Made by a program: the position numbers and the translations under genes
NCBI RefSeq assembly: GCF_016906535.1
Contig: NC_057381.1
Location: forward strand, 868,001 to 932,000
From: Rhizoctonia solani
Lineage: Eukaryota; Basidiomycota; Agaricomycetes; Cantharellales; Ceratobasidiaceae
DNA: 64,000 nt
Reading direction: 5' to 3'
The notes under the pieces: model-generated
What the model was told of the DNA's origin: nothing
Database searches by the model: none
The model's input: only the letters and a program-made list of their open reading frames with translations
Shown here: piece by piece, positions 25,016 through 34,359 of the stretch
How positions within the stretch are numbered: the first letter of the stretch is position 1
Layout: every line of letters starts with the position of its first letter

Positions 25016-26505
25016 TCAGTCCAGCGGCTCAGGCTCGGTGGCACCCCTTCCTTCAATCATTTCGTACACGTCTTGAGCTTCAGGTAACAAAGGTGTACCA
25101 TACCACGACCTAACAGCCATCTTCGCGCGAAACGTAGCCACGCTTGTGCGATGTTGGCGGTAATTAAGAGCCATTCTCCCTCCCGAGAATGCTCGCTCGA
25201 CGTCAACTGAGGACGCTTTACATATTCAAAATAGTGAGTTCAAATTAATGTTTTTAATTGCAGGACTTGACTCACATGGCGCACTCAAGATGTCGAGTGC
25301 CATTCTCCCAAGAATAGATCCGTTTACAGTTCTTGATACATTATCCCAGTATTGAATTAGTCCGCCAACCTGCAAGACTTCTGCTTCGCTAACAGGTGAG
25401 GAGGAAAGGTAGACTGAAAGAGGGGCCGATATAGTTGTATATGGGGAATCGGTACGGGAGCTTGAGCTTGGTACGTGCATGAAACGGCGACGTGGAAGGT
25501 TCGCCTATAGGGCCAGTAACAGGCCAACCATAATGTATAATTTTAGCTGTACAATTAAATCTATGTGTAAACGTACCATTTGAGTAGGAGCTGCCGCGCG
25601 GGTGGACTCCTGTTGCGACCCAAACCGAACGCTATAGCTGGCAAATCTATCAAAGAGCACCCGGCGAACTCGTTCAATAAGGAACGATGGGTAGCCATGC
25701 TCTTCAAGCCATTGCATCTTGTACCAAGGGCATAACACTATCAGCAAAGGCATAATAACTCAGTAAAATCAAGCAAGAAATAAGCGAACCAAGAAATGAA
25801 CATCAACATACCAATAGCAAGCCAATATATGTCTGCGCCCTCCAGCAGTTTAAGGTACTTATCAATAACTTGAATTGCTGCAACAGCAGCAACACAAGCT
25901 ACAAGCTGGGGTGGCTGTTCGGTTTCAGCGTCGTGAATAGCGTCGCGTATACGGATAAGACGGTGTTTCATGAGCAGCATGTGTGGAATAACCTCATGAA
26001 TCAAGGCAATGCCTTTCTGCGAGTGGATAAGTGTCGGCTCCTCAAATATCTACAAGTTTGATCTGTAATAGTGAGATTTTCGACTTTCTAATGGAAAATG
26101 AAGTACCTCAAGACATTCAGTACATTCTTTAAGCATATCCCATTGTACTTGTGACATCCCGTAGCTACTGAGCTTGAATGCCGGTCGTGATGTCATATTG
26201 TCAACTACCTGTCGTAACTCCACATGAGTTCTTGCACAGGCCAGATCAGCGCCCCATCGAGTGGCCACTCGCTGCGTAGGTACCTCTTTCTGTGTTGTTA
26301 TTATACCTGCAGCCTTGAATCTATTTTGAATATCAATAAATGTAGCATAGAGTGTCCCCAAGCCATGAATTTGGTTTGCAAAACCAGCTGCCTAGAGTGC
26401 ATGAACATAAGATTGTATGGCAATTAGAGATAGTGAGTACATTTTAGTTTTTCGAGCATAAAATATCATAGAGAAAGCTATGTACCTTTGGAAACACTTC
26501 TCGAG
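25016..26505 (-). pseudogene. hAT transposase, C-terminal part (interrupted by Ty3 #1)
   Basis: Minus-strand exons read TRWGADLACARTHVELRQ, IHEVIPHMLLMKHRLIR, CPWYKMQWLEEHGYPSFLIE and VGGLIQYWDNVSRT. The hAT C-terminal dimerisation motif follows (SVDVERAFSGGRMALNYRQH), with TGA at 25018-25016. Introns with GT..AG ends separate the exons. The gene is cut at 26501-26505, where the TCGAG target duplication of Ty3 #1 begins. No stop or frameshift is seen in these exons, so the insertion is the main lesion. Confidence 0.85.
26501..26505. repeat. Ty3 #1 target-site duplication, left (TCGAG)
   Basis: Identical to 32758-32762. Five bp is normal for Ty3-type integrase. Confidence 0.9.
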
Positions 26506-27065
26506 TGTTACAACCTCCTAATTTATACCATTGGATTCGCCTATTTTTTCTATTATTTTTAGTATTTTTTACGGACTCAAGATCTTATGTTTTTCGATCA
26601 CGTGACCTCGGCGCTTATTATGCCGAGATGCCGCGCCGAGATGCCGTGCCGAGGGCGCTTGGGAGAAATCCACGCTTCTGCGCAGCCCGCAGCACCCTTC
26701 TCATTTGTTATCAGTACTTCTTTTCACACGCGCACAGACCATGTAAATAGTGTGCTCTTTGTTATATATACAGCAGGAAAATCGCTTGGAAACCCCAAGT
26801 CGATTTTACCTCGTCTCATACCATTGAGGAGGACCCCCAGCCAGCTGAGTAGCCGGCCCTTAGATAGTTCAGTAGCTTACCCCTTTATTGCACTCACCAC
26901 ACCTCCAGGGCTAAGCCCCCTTCGTCAGTAGATAGCCAGTAGGACGGTTTCCTTACAAAACCTTAGTATAGCCTTAGTTAGTAGTTGTATAGCTTTGTTT
27001 GTAGTAGTACGGCCCAAGCGCCCAACCCACTAGCGTGTGACCAACCTTACAGTTGGGTCACGACA
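26506..27065 (+). repeat. Ty3 #1 5' LTR
   Basis: 560 bp, matching 32198-32757 except at four CpG sites. It contains a TATA box (26764-26770) about 30 bp upstream of the predicted RNA start near 26797. Confidence 0.94.
26761..26809 (+). promoter_or_regulatory. Ty3 #1 LTR core promoter and predicted RNA start / self-primer
   Basis: TTATATATA at 26762-26770 is followed, 30 bp on, by AAGTCGATTTTAC (26797-26809). This 13-mer is the exact reverse complement of the primer-binding site at 27068-27080. The spacing from TATA to the 13-mer is what is expected for a transcription start. If so, the first 13 nt of the RNA can fold back and prime reverse transcription, as in Tf1. Confidence 0.7.
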
Positions 27066-27067
27066 TT

Positions 27068-27080
27068 GTAAAATCGACTT
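27068..27080 (+). other. Ty3 #1 primer-binding site (self-priming type)
   Basis: GTAAAATCGACTT lies 2 nt after the 5' LTR. It pairs perfectly with 26797-26809 inside the LTR. I did not recognise a match to a tRNA 3' end (no TGG start). Confidence 0.75.
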
Positions 27081-27585
27081 TCTGTAGGCTTGTTTGACAA
27101 GGAGAGGATCCCCTGTACTAGCACAAGGGAAATCACGTGATCAGGGCCACTTTGCGGGGTAGAATAATCAAAAACCCCCCACCCTCACGTAGTACCGAAT
27201 TGCTATAAGGCAGAAGGACTCTAATCCCCCGCATACCACGTGTTTTGCCGGAACACAGTAGTTAGCGACCTTAGTCAGCTGAAACACCCGCTTGTAGAAA
27301 ACCCGCTCATATCACAATCGACCAGATCTGTTGATTTGTTGTAGGGACTATCCAACGCTAGGTGCTTGACGCAAAGGTTTAGCGCCCACACACTACACAA
27401 AAACCGCCCATAAGTCCTGATATAGGCACCACTCCCCCCACGCCGTCTTCAATATTCCCTCCACACGCTCTGGCGCCCCACACCCTTACTCCCGTCCCTC
27501 CAGCCGCTCCTCTAGACGCTCCATTCCAACCCACTCCTTACCACCCTCTCGCAGCACATCTCCCTCTCCGCGAGACCTGCCCAGA
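27081..27585 (+). other. Ty3 #1 untranslated leader
   Basis: About 0.5 kb between the primer-binding site and gag without a long frame. It is similar to the leader of Ty3 #2 (38969-39465, opposite strand), for example around the CAACAAATCAACAGATCTG block. Confidence 0.6.
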
Positions 27586-28779
27586 ATGGAACCGGAGCCG
27601 ACCCTTGCCTCTCTCCTCGAGGCTATCCAAACCCTCACCAGCCAAGTCGGGTCCTTGCAGGCCCAAATCCACACTCAAGGCCAACAGCTCTCTGAGCTCA
27701 AGGCCATATGCAAGGAAACCAACGACCTTGTTGGAGACAAGGATCAGGGCGGAGCCCAAACCAAGCCTGGCCCATCGACTGGGCCTGTCACTCCCCCCAC
27801 ACATACAGGGGGAGAAGCTACCACTCCAGGAACGGTTAGGCCTGGGCTCAAGGCCCCCTTCCGCCCATCAAGAGGCACAGGATTCGATTCAGAAGAGGAA
27901 GAGGAACCCCAACGAGTCCCCAAAAAGGAGCCTCAGAGCACGCCTAGGAGCCTAAGCTCCCTCACCCCCTTCGACGCAGGGTCCAGCGTAAAAAGGCCCA
28001 AAATGGATCTCCCAGACCCGTACAAAAGAGATACCAGGGGTCGTAAGGCCACCCAATGGCTGGATCGCATGCTACTCTGGGTAGCCCTCCATCGAGACCA
28101 ATTCGACGAGGAGGAACAGATGGTCGTATGGATACTCTACCATATGACTGACAAGGCAGCCGACTGGGCACTCCCCCTCATAGGGACTATCATCAAGGGC
28201 GAGGGCAATCCTCCCACCACCATCCCGGCCTTAACGGCCAAATTCAAGGAAGCCTTTGCTGATCCAGATGCAAAGAGGGCAGCCGCCAGGAAAATCGCCG
28301 CGCTGACTCAGACAACCACCACGTCTGAGTACGTTACCGAGTTCCGCAACCTGATGGCGGAGCTCAATTGGAACACCAAGGCATACATTGCCCAATTCAC
28401 GCGCGGCCTCCACTGGAAGGTCAAAGAACTCCTCTCAACCAAGGATAATATCCCTGACGATGACCTAGAGGCTATTTTTGCCGCCTCGGTCAAGATTGAC
28501 AATACTTGTCGAGAGAATGAGGAAAACCGTCCTAAGAAGCTCCCTGCCAAGTCCCCGGCCACCATGGCCACTTCCACCACCACCACTACCCAACGGGTTC
28601 GCCTCTCTGAGGACCCAAATTACGTCACATCGGAGGAAAGGGATTGCCGCCGCGCATCAGGGCTTTGCGTCAAATGCGGTCAGAAGGGCCACGGGATCAA
28701 ACAATGTCCCAACGGTTGGAAGGCCACAATCAAGGAGACGGCCAAGGTAGCCGAGGATTCTGAATTGGGAAAAGATTGA
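27586..28779 (+). CDS. gag: Ty3 #1 gag
   Basis: Structural protein of 397 residues, start MEPEPTLAS. The N-terminus has a coiled-coil-like region, followed by an acidic/proline linker and a capsid-type domain (WLDRMLLWVALH, EYVTEFRNLMAEL, YIAQFTRGLHWKVKELL). A CCHC zinc knuckle (CVKCGQKGHGIKQC) lies near the C-terminus. The frame ends at TGA 28777-28779. The last codons before the stop, TTG GGA AAA GAT, contain the heptamer G-GGA-AAA in the zero frame, allowing a -1 shift into pol. Confidence 0.92.
   Translation: MEPEPTLASLLEAIQTLTSQVGSLQAQIHTQGQQLSELKAICKETNDLVGDKDQGGAQTKPGPSTGPVTPPTHTGGEATTPGTVRPGLKAPFRPSRGTGFDSEEEEEPQRVPKKEPQSTPRSLSSLTPFDAGSSVKRPKMDLPDPYKRDTRGRKATQWLDRMLLWVALHRDQFDEEEQMVVWILYHMTDKAADWALPLIGTIIKGEGNPPTTIPALTAKFKEAFADPDAKRAAARKIAALTQTTTTSEYVTEFRNLMAELNWNTKAYIAQFTRGLHWKVKELLSTKDNIPDDDLEAIFAASVKIDNTCRENEENRPKKLPAKSPATMATSTTTTTQRVRLSEDPNYVTSEERDCRRASGLCVKCGQKGHGIKQCPNGWKATIKETAKVAEDSELGKD
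28767..28773 (+). promoter_or_regulatory. Predicted -1 ribosomal frameshift heptamer GGGAAAA (gag/pol)
   Basis: X-XXY-YYZ heptamer in the gag frame, 3 nt before the gag stop. Slipping back one base reads GGG AAA AGA TTG AAG, which is the open pol frame. The same heptamer occurs at the same place in Ty3 #2 (37769-37775, minus strand). No downstream stem-loop was checked. Confidence 0.65.
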
Positions 28780-31700
28780 AGTCGAGGACTGCTGCCAAGC
28801 CCCCGACTAAAACAGACAGTGTAGATAGTTGTGTAGAATTTGTTTCTGTTGGTCTAGACTCGAATAAAAAGCCACTATTGTTTATCAATCTACACGTCCA
28901 AAATTCCCCGGCAGAACCCATCAAAACCCTCATCGATTCCGGCGCCACCTCCAACTTTATCTCACCATCCTTAGTAGAAAAACTAAAAATACCAAAAACC
29001 CTACTCGAAAATCCACAAGTAGTGAGGATGCTAGACGGTACAATATCTCAGACTGGTTGCATATGGCACCAGGTTCAACTCGCGGTCTCGGCCAATGGCC
29101 ATTTCCACCACATTCCCTTCCTTGTTTGCCCAATTGGCAACACCCCAGCAATATTAGGCATGACTTGGTTAACAGCAGAAGCCCCCCTCATCAATTGGCA
29201 ACAGGGATTAGTCACATTCCCCGAACAAGTACAGATTGCCTTGGAGGAAGAAGCAGACCTAGATCCTTTAGCAGACCTCCCCCCTCAATATCATGAGTTT
29301 GCTAAAGTATTCGGCGAAGAGGAATTTAAGGTCTTACCTCCTCACAGGGAATATGACATAGCCATAGATCTCCTACCAGACGCCAAACTCTCCCCGGGCC
29401 CCATTTATGGGATGACAGACGCAGAATCCAAGGCCCTGAAGCAACACATTGATGAGGAGCTTGCGACAGGAAAAATACGCCCCAGCACCTCATCAGCAGG
29501 CGCCCCAGTCATGTTTGTGAAAAAGGCAGACGGTTCCCTCAGGCTGGTTGTAGACTATAGGAAGCTCAATGACGTCACCCACAAGAACGTCTACCCACTT
29601 CCCAGACAAGACGATCTGATGGCCAAGTTAAGACATGCCAGAGTATTCACCAAACTGGATCTACGTTGGGGTTACAATAATGTCCGAATTAAGGAAGGAG
29701 ACGAATGGAAGACGGCCTTTAGGACTAAATATGGGCTTTTTGAATATCTAGTGATGCCCTTTGGTCTTACAAATGCACCGGCCGCCTTCCAACACTTTAT
29801 GAACAATCTCTTCCGAGACCTTATTGATGTTACCGTGGTCATCTACCTGGACGATATCTTGATCTTCTCAGAAAACCCAGAAGAGCACCCTAACCATGTC
29901 CGGGAAGTCTTGTTGAGGCTCATGAGAAACCAGCTATTCTGTAAATTGTCAAAATGCCACTTCCACGTCACCACAGTGGATTACCTAGGAATTGTTATCT
30001 CACCAGCAGGCTTCTCCATGGATCAGAAAAAGATCGAGGCCGTCACAACCTGGCCCCAGCCCAGAACAGTTAAACAAGTCCAGGCCTTCCTAGGGTTCGT
30101 CAATTACCTCCGCCGGTTCATCCCCAACTTTAGCTCCGTCGCACGCCCGCTACACAATCTTACCAAAAAGGAGACCCCCTGGTCATGGGGCGACCTAGAG
30201 GAAGCAGCGTTCCAGGAACTAAAAGGCCTTGTCACCAAATCGCCGGTCCTCATCCACTCCAACCCCAGCCTTCCCTACTACCTAGAAACAGATGCATCGG
30301 GAGTAGCTATGGGAGCCATCTTAAGCCAACGAGGGGAGGATAACCGCCTTCATCCGGTCGCATATATGTCCAAGTCCTTTTCCGGCGCAGAAGCCAACTA
30401 CGACACCCACGATAAGGAACTCTTGGCTATCATCAAGGCGCTGGAGGAATGGAGGATATTCTTAGAGGCAACAGACAAACCGGTACAAGTGTTCACGGAT
30501 CACCGGAATCTAGAATATTGGATGCAGGCTTGAACATTCAACCGCAGGCATGCCAGATGGCGCATATTCCTGAGCGATTTCAACTTTGAGATCCATTACC
30601 GCCCAGGAAAGCAATCAGGGAAACCAGACGCCCTCTCTAGGCGATCGGACTACGTTGATACCCCACCAGAACCAGAGGTTATGCTCCCCGCAGAAGTCTT
30701 CGCCAACACATCAGAAGAAGAGCTGGAAATTGTCACGGAGATACGCGCCAAGCTAAGAGAGGATCCATCCCTTGAGCCTATCATCCAGTTCCTAACTGAA
30801 GATGCGGATAACGCTCCTCCCTCCATTTGGAAAGCCTACAGAGATTACGACTGGGAGGAAGACCTACTATGGTATAGAGGAAAACTTGTGGTCCCAGACT
30901 CAGAGGCCTTAAAGGAACGATTACTCAGGGAATTCCATGATTCCCCCCTGGCAGGTCATCCGGGTCAACAACGGACCCTGGAACTCCTGAGCCGCAATTA
31001 CTGGTGGCCAGGAATGAAGTCATCCGCCAAGGAATGGGTAGAATGCTGCCCGACCTGTCAAGCCAACCGTCGCGCCCATGGTCCTGCCATTGCTCTGAAA
31101 CCGTTAGAAGTCCCACCTTTCCCATTCCACACCATCTCCTACGACTTCATCACGGGTTTTCCCAAGTCCAATGGCCACGACGCAATATTGGTAGTAATTG
31201 ACTCCTTTTCCAAATTCGGGCACTTCATCCCAACCTCAAAGAAAGTCACAGCCAAGGGTCTAGCAGATTTGTTCATTAGTCACGTCTGGAAACTTCACGG
31301 ACTGCCTGTCAAAACCATATCAGATCGAGGAACCACATTCACGGGAAAATTCCTCAGGGCCCTTTATCAACGGCTAGGAATCAAACCGTCCTTCTCATCG
31401 GCTTATCACCCGGAGTCTGATGGCCAAACAGAGCGAGTCAACCAGTTCATCGAATTCTACCTCAGATCATACGTGGCAGCCGACCATTCAGACTGGTCTA
31501 CCTGGCTTCCCCTGGCGGAGTATGCCTACAACAACGCAAAGCACTCCGCTACTGGAAAAACTCCCTTCGAATTGGTTTACGGGCAAAACCCTGTCATGAA
31601 CCCGTCTAACGTTCCAGCAAATGTGCCTGAAGCCGATCACGTGGCAGATACCCTGGCACAAGAGTGGAAAGAAGCGGAGTCAGCTCTGAGAATGAGTAAG

Positions 31701-32186
31701 GAAAAAATGGTTAGGGACAAGGGTACGATACCAGAGTACTCAGTTGGAGACAAAGTCTGGTTAGATGGAAAAAACGTGGAGCTCAGGACAAACTCCAACA
31801 AACTGGACCCCAAGAGACTAGGACCATTCGAGGTCACAGAAAAAATCTCCAGTCATGCGTATCGCTTAAAGCTCCCGGAAACCCTGAAGATTCACGATGT
31901 GTTTTACGTGGGACTACTGTCCAAGGCACACGAATCCCCTAATCAACCATTTCCTGAAAGACCCCCTCCTGAGACAATAGAAGGGGAAGAAGAGTACAAA
32001 GTCGAGCAAATCATTGACTCTAAACGACAAAAAGGCAAATGGTTTTACCTAATCAAGTGGAAAGGTTACGGTCCAGAAGATAACTCATGGGAGCCGGAAG
32101 AACTGCTGGAACACAGCCAGGAAGAGATCAAACGCTTCAACCAAGCTAGACTCAGAAAGGCTCGTGACGCCGCCAAGAGCCTTTAA
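28776..32186 (+). pseudogene. pol: Ty3 #1 pol (protease-RT-RNase H-integrase-chromodomain), one in-frame stop
   Basis: Continuous frame except TGA at 30531-30533. Protease: LIDSGATSNFI. Reverse transcriptase: FTKLDLRWGYNN, MPFGLTNAPAAFQ, catalytic YLDDILIFS. RNase H: YLETDASGVAMGAILSQ. Integrase: HHCC zinc-binding region (GHPGQQRT, CCPTCQANR), then DDE catalytic residues in DFITGFPKS, TISDRGTTF and YHPESDGQTERVN. A C-terminal chromodomain ends the protein (YKVEQIIDSKR, YLIKWKGYG, SWEPEELL). The stop falls after RNase H, where Ty3 #2 has an arginine CGG. It is expressed, if at all, by -1 frameshift from gag. There is no own start; the listed start is only the beginning of the post-shift frame. 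Confidence 0.9.
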
Positions 32187-32197
32187 GGGGGGGGCAA
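32183..32197 (+). other. Ty3 #1 polypurine tract
   Basis: AAGGGGGGGGCAA directly before the 3' LTR, the expected primer site for plus-strand synthesis. The same tract precedes the 3' LTR of Ty3 #2. Confidence 0.8.
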
Positions 32198-32757
32198 TGT
32201 TACAACCTCCTAATTTATACCATTGGATTCGCCTATTTTTTCTATTATTTTTAGTATTTTTTACGGACTCGAGATCTTATGTTTTTCGATCACGTGACCT
32301 CGGCGCTTATTATGCCGAGATGCCGCGCCGAGATGCCGTGCCGAGGGCGCTTGGGAGAAATCCACGCTTCTGCGCAGCCCGCAGCACCCTTCTCATTTGT
32401 TATCAGTACTTCTTTTCACACGCGCACAGACCATGTAAATAGTGTGCTCTTTGTTATATATACAGCAGGAAAATCGCTTGGAAACCCCAAGTCGATTTTA
32501 CCTCGTCTCATACCATTGAGGAGGACCCCCAGCCAGCTGAGTAGCCGGCCCTTAGATAGTTCAGTAGCTTACCCCTTTATTGCACTCACCACACCTCCAG
32601 GGCTAAGCCCCCTTCGTCAGTAGATAGCCAGTAGGACGGTTTCCTTACGAAACCTTAGTATAGCCTTAGTTAGTAGTTGTATAGCTTTGTTTGTAGTAGT
32701 ACGGCCCAAGCGCCCGACCCACTAGCGTGTGACCAACCTTACAGTTGGGTCATGACA
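32198..32757 (+). repeat. Ty3 #1 3' LTR
   Basis: 560 bp, differing from the 5' LTR at four CpG positions and nowhere else by my alignment. It is followed by the TCGAG target duplication. Confidence 0.94.
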
Positions 32758-32762
32758 TCGAG
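32758..32762. repeat. Ty3 #1 target-site duplication, right (TCGAG)
   Basis: Same five bases as 26501-26505. One copy belongs to the original hAT coding sequence. Confidence 0.9.
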
Positions 32763-33777
32763 CCTCTTTAAGTTTGGCATCTGTGAGACGCAGATTGTAC
32801 AGCTGTGCCATCTTCTCAATTGCAGTACCAACGGCCTTCTGTACTTCAATTGTGTTGTGGTGTTCCATTGCCTCATCTACAGCTTCGTCAGGTATTTCAA
32901 GTGCAGCATCAAGTTCGTCAAACAGTGGCACATCAGGTTCACTATTAATTGACGTGTTAATGCTATTAGAAGTAACAGAAGTTCCTGTTGCCAACTGCCT
33001 GGCAAGCACCTGAGTGTTCTGTGCAATCTTGCGCTTCTTGGGGGGTGGACGAGTGAAAACAGCCATAAATGCCTGTATTACAATCGATTCAACTTAGCAT
33101 TTGAGTTACAAGGCATATAATACTCATACCTTTGCTGCAAGGTTAGTTATATGTGCAATACAACGCCCTCGAAACTTGTTTCCAGGAAAGTTTGGGAGAG
33201 AGTGTCCCAAACGATGTACTAATGTATTGTTGTTACTTGCATTGTCAAGACACACAGATATGACCTGTAATCAAACATGATTGTTTATCCAGCTATTTTT
33301 ATATTAATATATACCTGATTTTGAAGCTGAAAGCGGTCCAGACACTCAAGGACCATCTCAGCTAGATAGGACCCATGGTGGGCCTCTGTGAGACTATAGA
33401 GAACAAATTAACACCCAGAATATACAAAATAGTGAAAACGTACTGTATAAACTCCAGGGTAGACTGCCAGAGTGTTGAACCAGTTTGCCAAAATACAACC
33501 ACACCAAGGAAAGCACTTGTCAATGGACTTGACCAGCCGTCAATTGCCAGGTGAACACCAGTATCCATATCCTGTATAACAATGTAGTAAATTAGTTGCA
33601 TTGAGACACAATGATTGATAAAACACTTACACCAAATGTATCCCGAATGCGCATGCTTGCTAAGTTATAGATATATGTCAGATCAGATGAGAGTGTATGT
33701 GGTGATGGAACAATTGCTTCAGGCCTGAGCATATGAACAATATCAAGGAAGAGTGGGTCTGTCACAATATGAAAAGG
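32763..33777 (-). pseudogene. hAT transposase, middle part (between the two Ty3 insertions)
   Basis: Minus-strand exons with hAT core motifs: VTDPLFLDIVHMLRP, LAIDGWSSPLTSAFLG (first catalytic Asp region), VCLDNASNNNTLVHRLGH (second catalytic Asp region) and CIAHITNLAAK. A basic PPPKKRK and an acidic linker follow, ending at LKEAR where Ty3 #1 is inserted. Introns have normal ends and no stop is seen. Together with 25016-26505 and 40047-40619 it makes one transposase gene. Confidence 0.87.
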
Positions 33778-33782
33778 CCGAT
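33778..33782. repeat. Ty3 #2 target-site duplication, left (CCGAT)
   Basis: Identical to 40042-40046. Confidence 0.9.
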
Positions 33783-34344
33783 TGTCGTGAGCCACTGTAA
33801 GGTGGTCACACACTAGTAGGTATGGGCGCTTAAGGCCGTATCTAGTACAAAACACTGCTGACTAATCTACTAAGTAAGGCTATGCTACTACCGCTTAAGG
33901 CGGTCTACTGTCTATACTACTGCGAAGGGGCCTTAGGCCTGGGAGGTGTGGTAAGTCAAGTGTGGGGGTTGACTACTGATGACTAATGGGGCCGGCTACT
34001 TAGCTGGCTGGTTATTCCTCCTCAATGAGTATGAGACGAGGTAAAATCGACTTGGGGTCTCCAAGCAATTTTCCTCTTGTATTTATACACAAGAGAACTA
34101 TCTACAGGTGGTCAAAGCTCGTGAGAAAAGAAGTACAGATATGAAAAAGGAAGCGTGCTGCGGGCTGCGCAGAAGCGTGGATTTCTCCTAAGCGCCCTTG
34201 GCACGGCATCTCGGCGCGGCATCTCGGCATAATAAGCGCCGAGATCACGTGATCGAAAAAGTAAAGATATGGAGTTCGTAAAAATGCTAAAAAATAACAG
34301 AAAAATCATGCGAATCTAATGGTATAATTCAGGAGGTTGTAACA
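33783..34344 (-). repeat. Ty3 #2 3' LTR
   Basis: On the minus strand it starts TGTTACAACCTCC. It keeps CpG where the 5' LTR has TpG/CpA at three sites, and the reverse at one site. Confidence 0.94.
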
Positions 34345-34359
34345 TTGCCCCCCCCTTAA
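34345..34359 (-). other. Ty3 #2 polypurine tract
   Basis: Minus-strand AAGGGGGGGGCAA next to the 3' LTR, identical in kind to Ty3 #1. Confidence 0.8.

Larger units (their letters stand above)
26506..32757 (+). mobile_element. Ty3 #1: full-length chromodomain LTR retrotransposon
   Basis: A 6,252-bp element with 560-bp LTRs starting TGTTACAACC and ending TGACA/CGACA, inserted in the second half of the hAT transposase. Order: LTR, self-complementary primer-binding site, untranslated leader, gag, pol (protease, reverse transcriptase, RNase H, integrase, chromodomain), polypurine tract, LTR. This gene order and the terminal chromodomain define the chromovirus branch of Ty3 elements. The LTRs differ at four positions, all CpG transitions. 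One in-frame TGA interrupts pol, so this copy is probably not autonomous. Confidence 0.95.

Noticed and set aside
32164..32442. 92-codon frame at the 3' LTR, also present at 26505-26750
   Set aside because: It lies in the LTR and is duplicated only because the LTR is; no domain.
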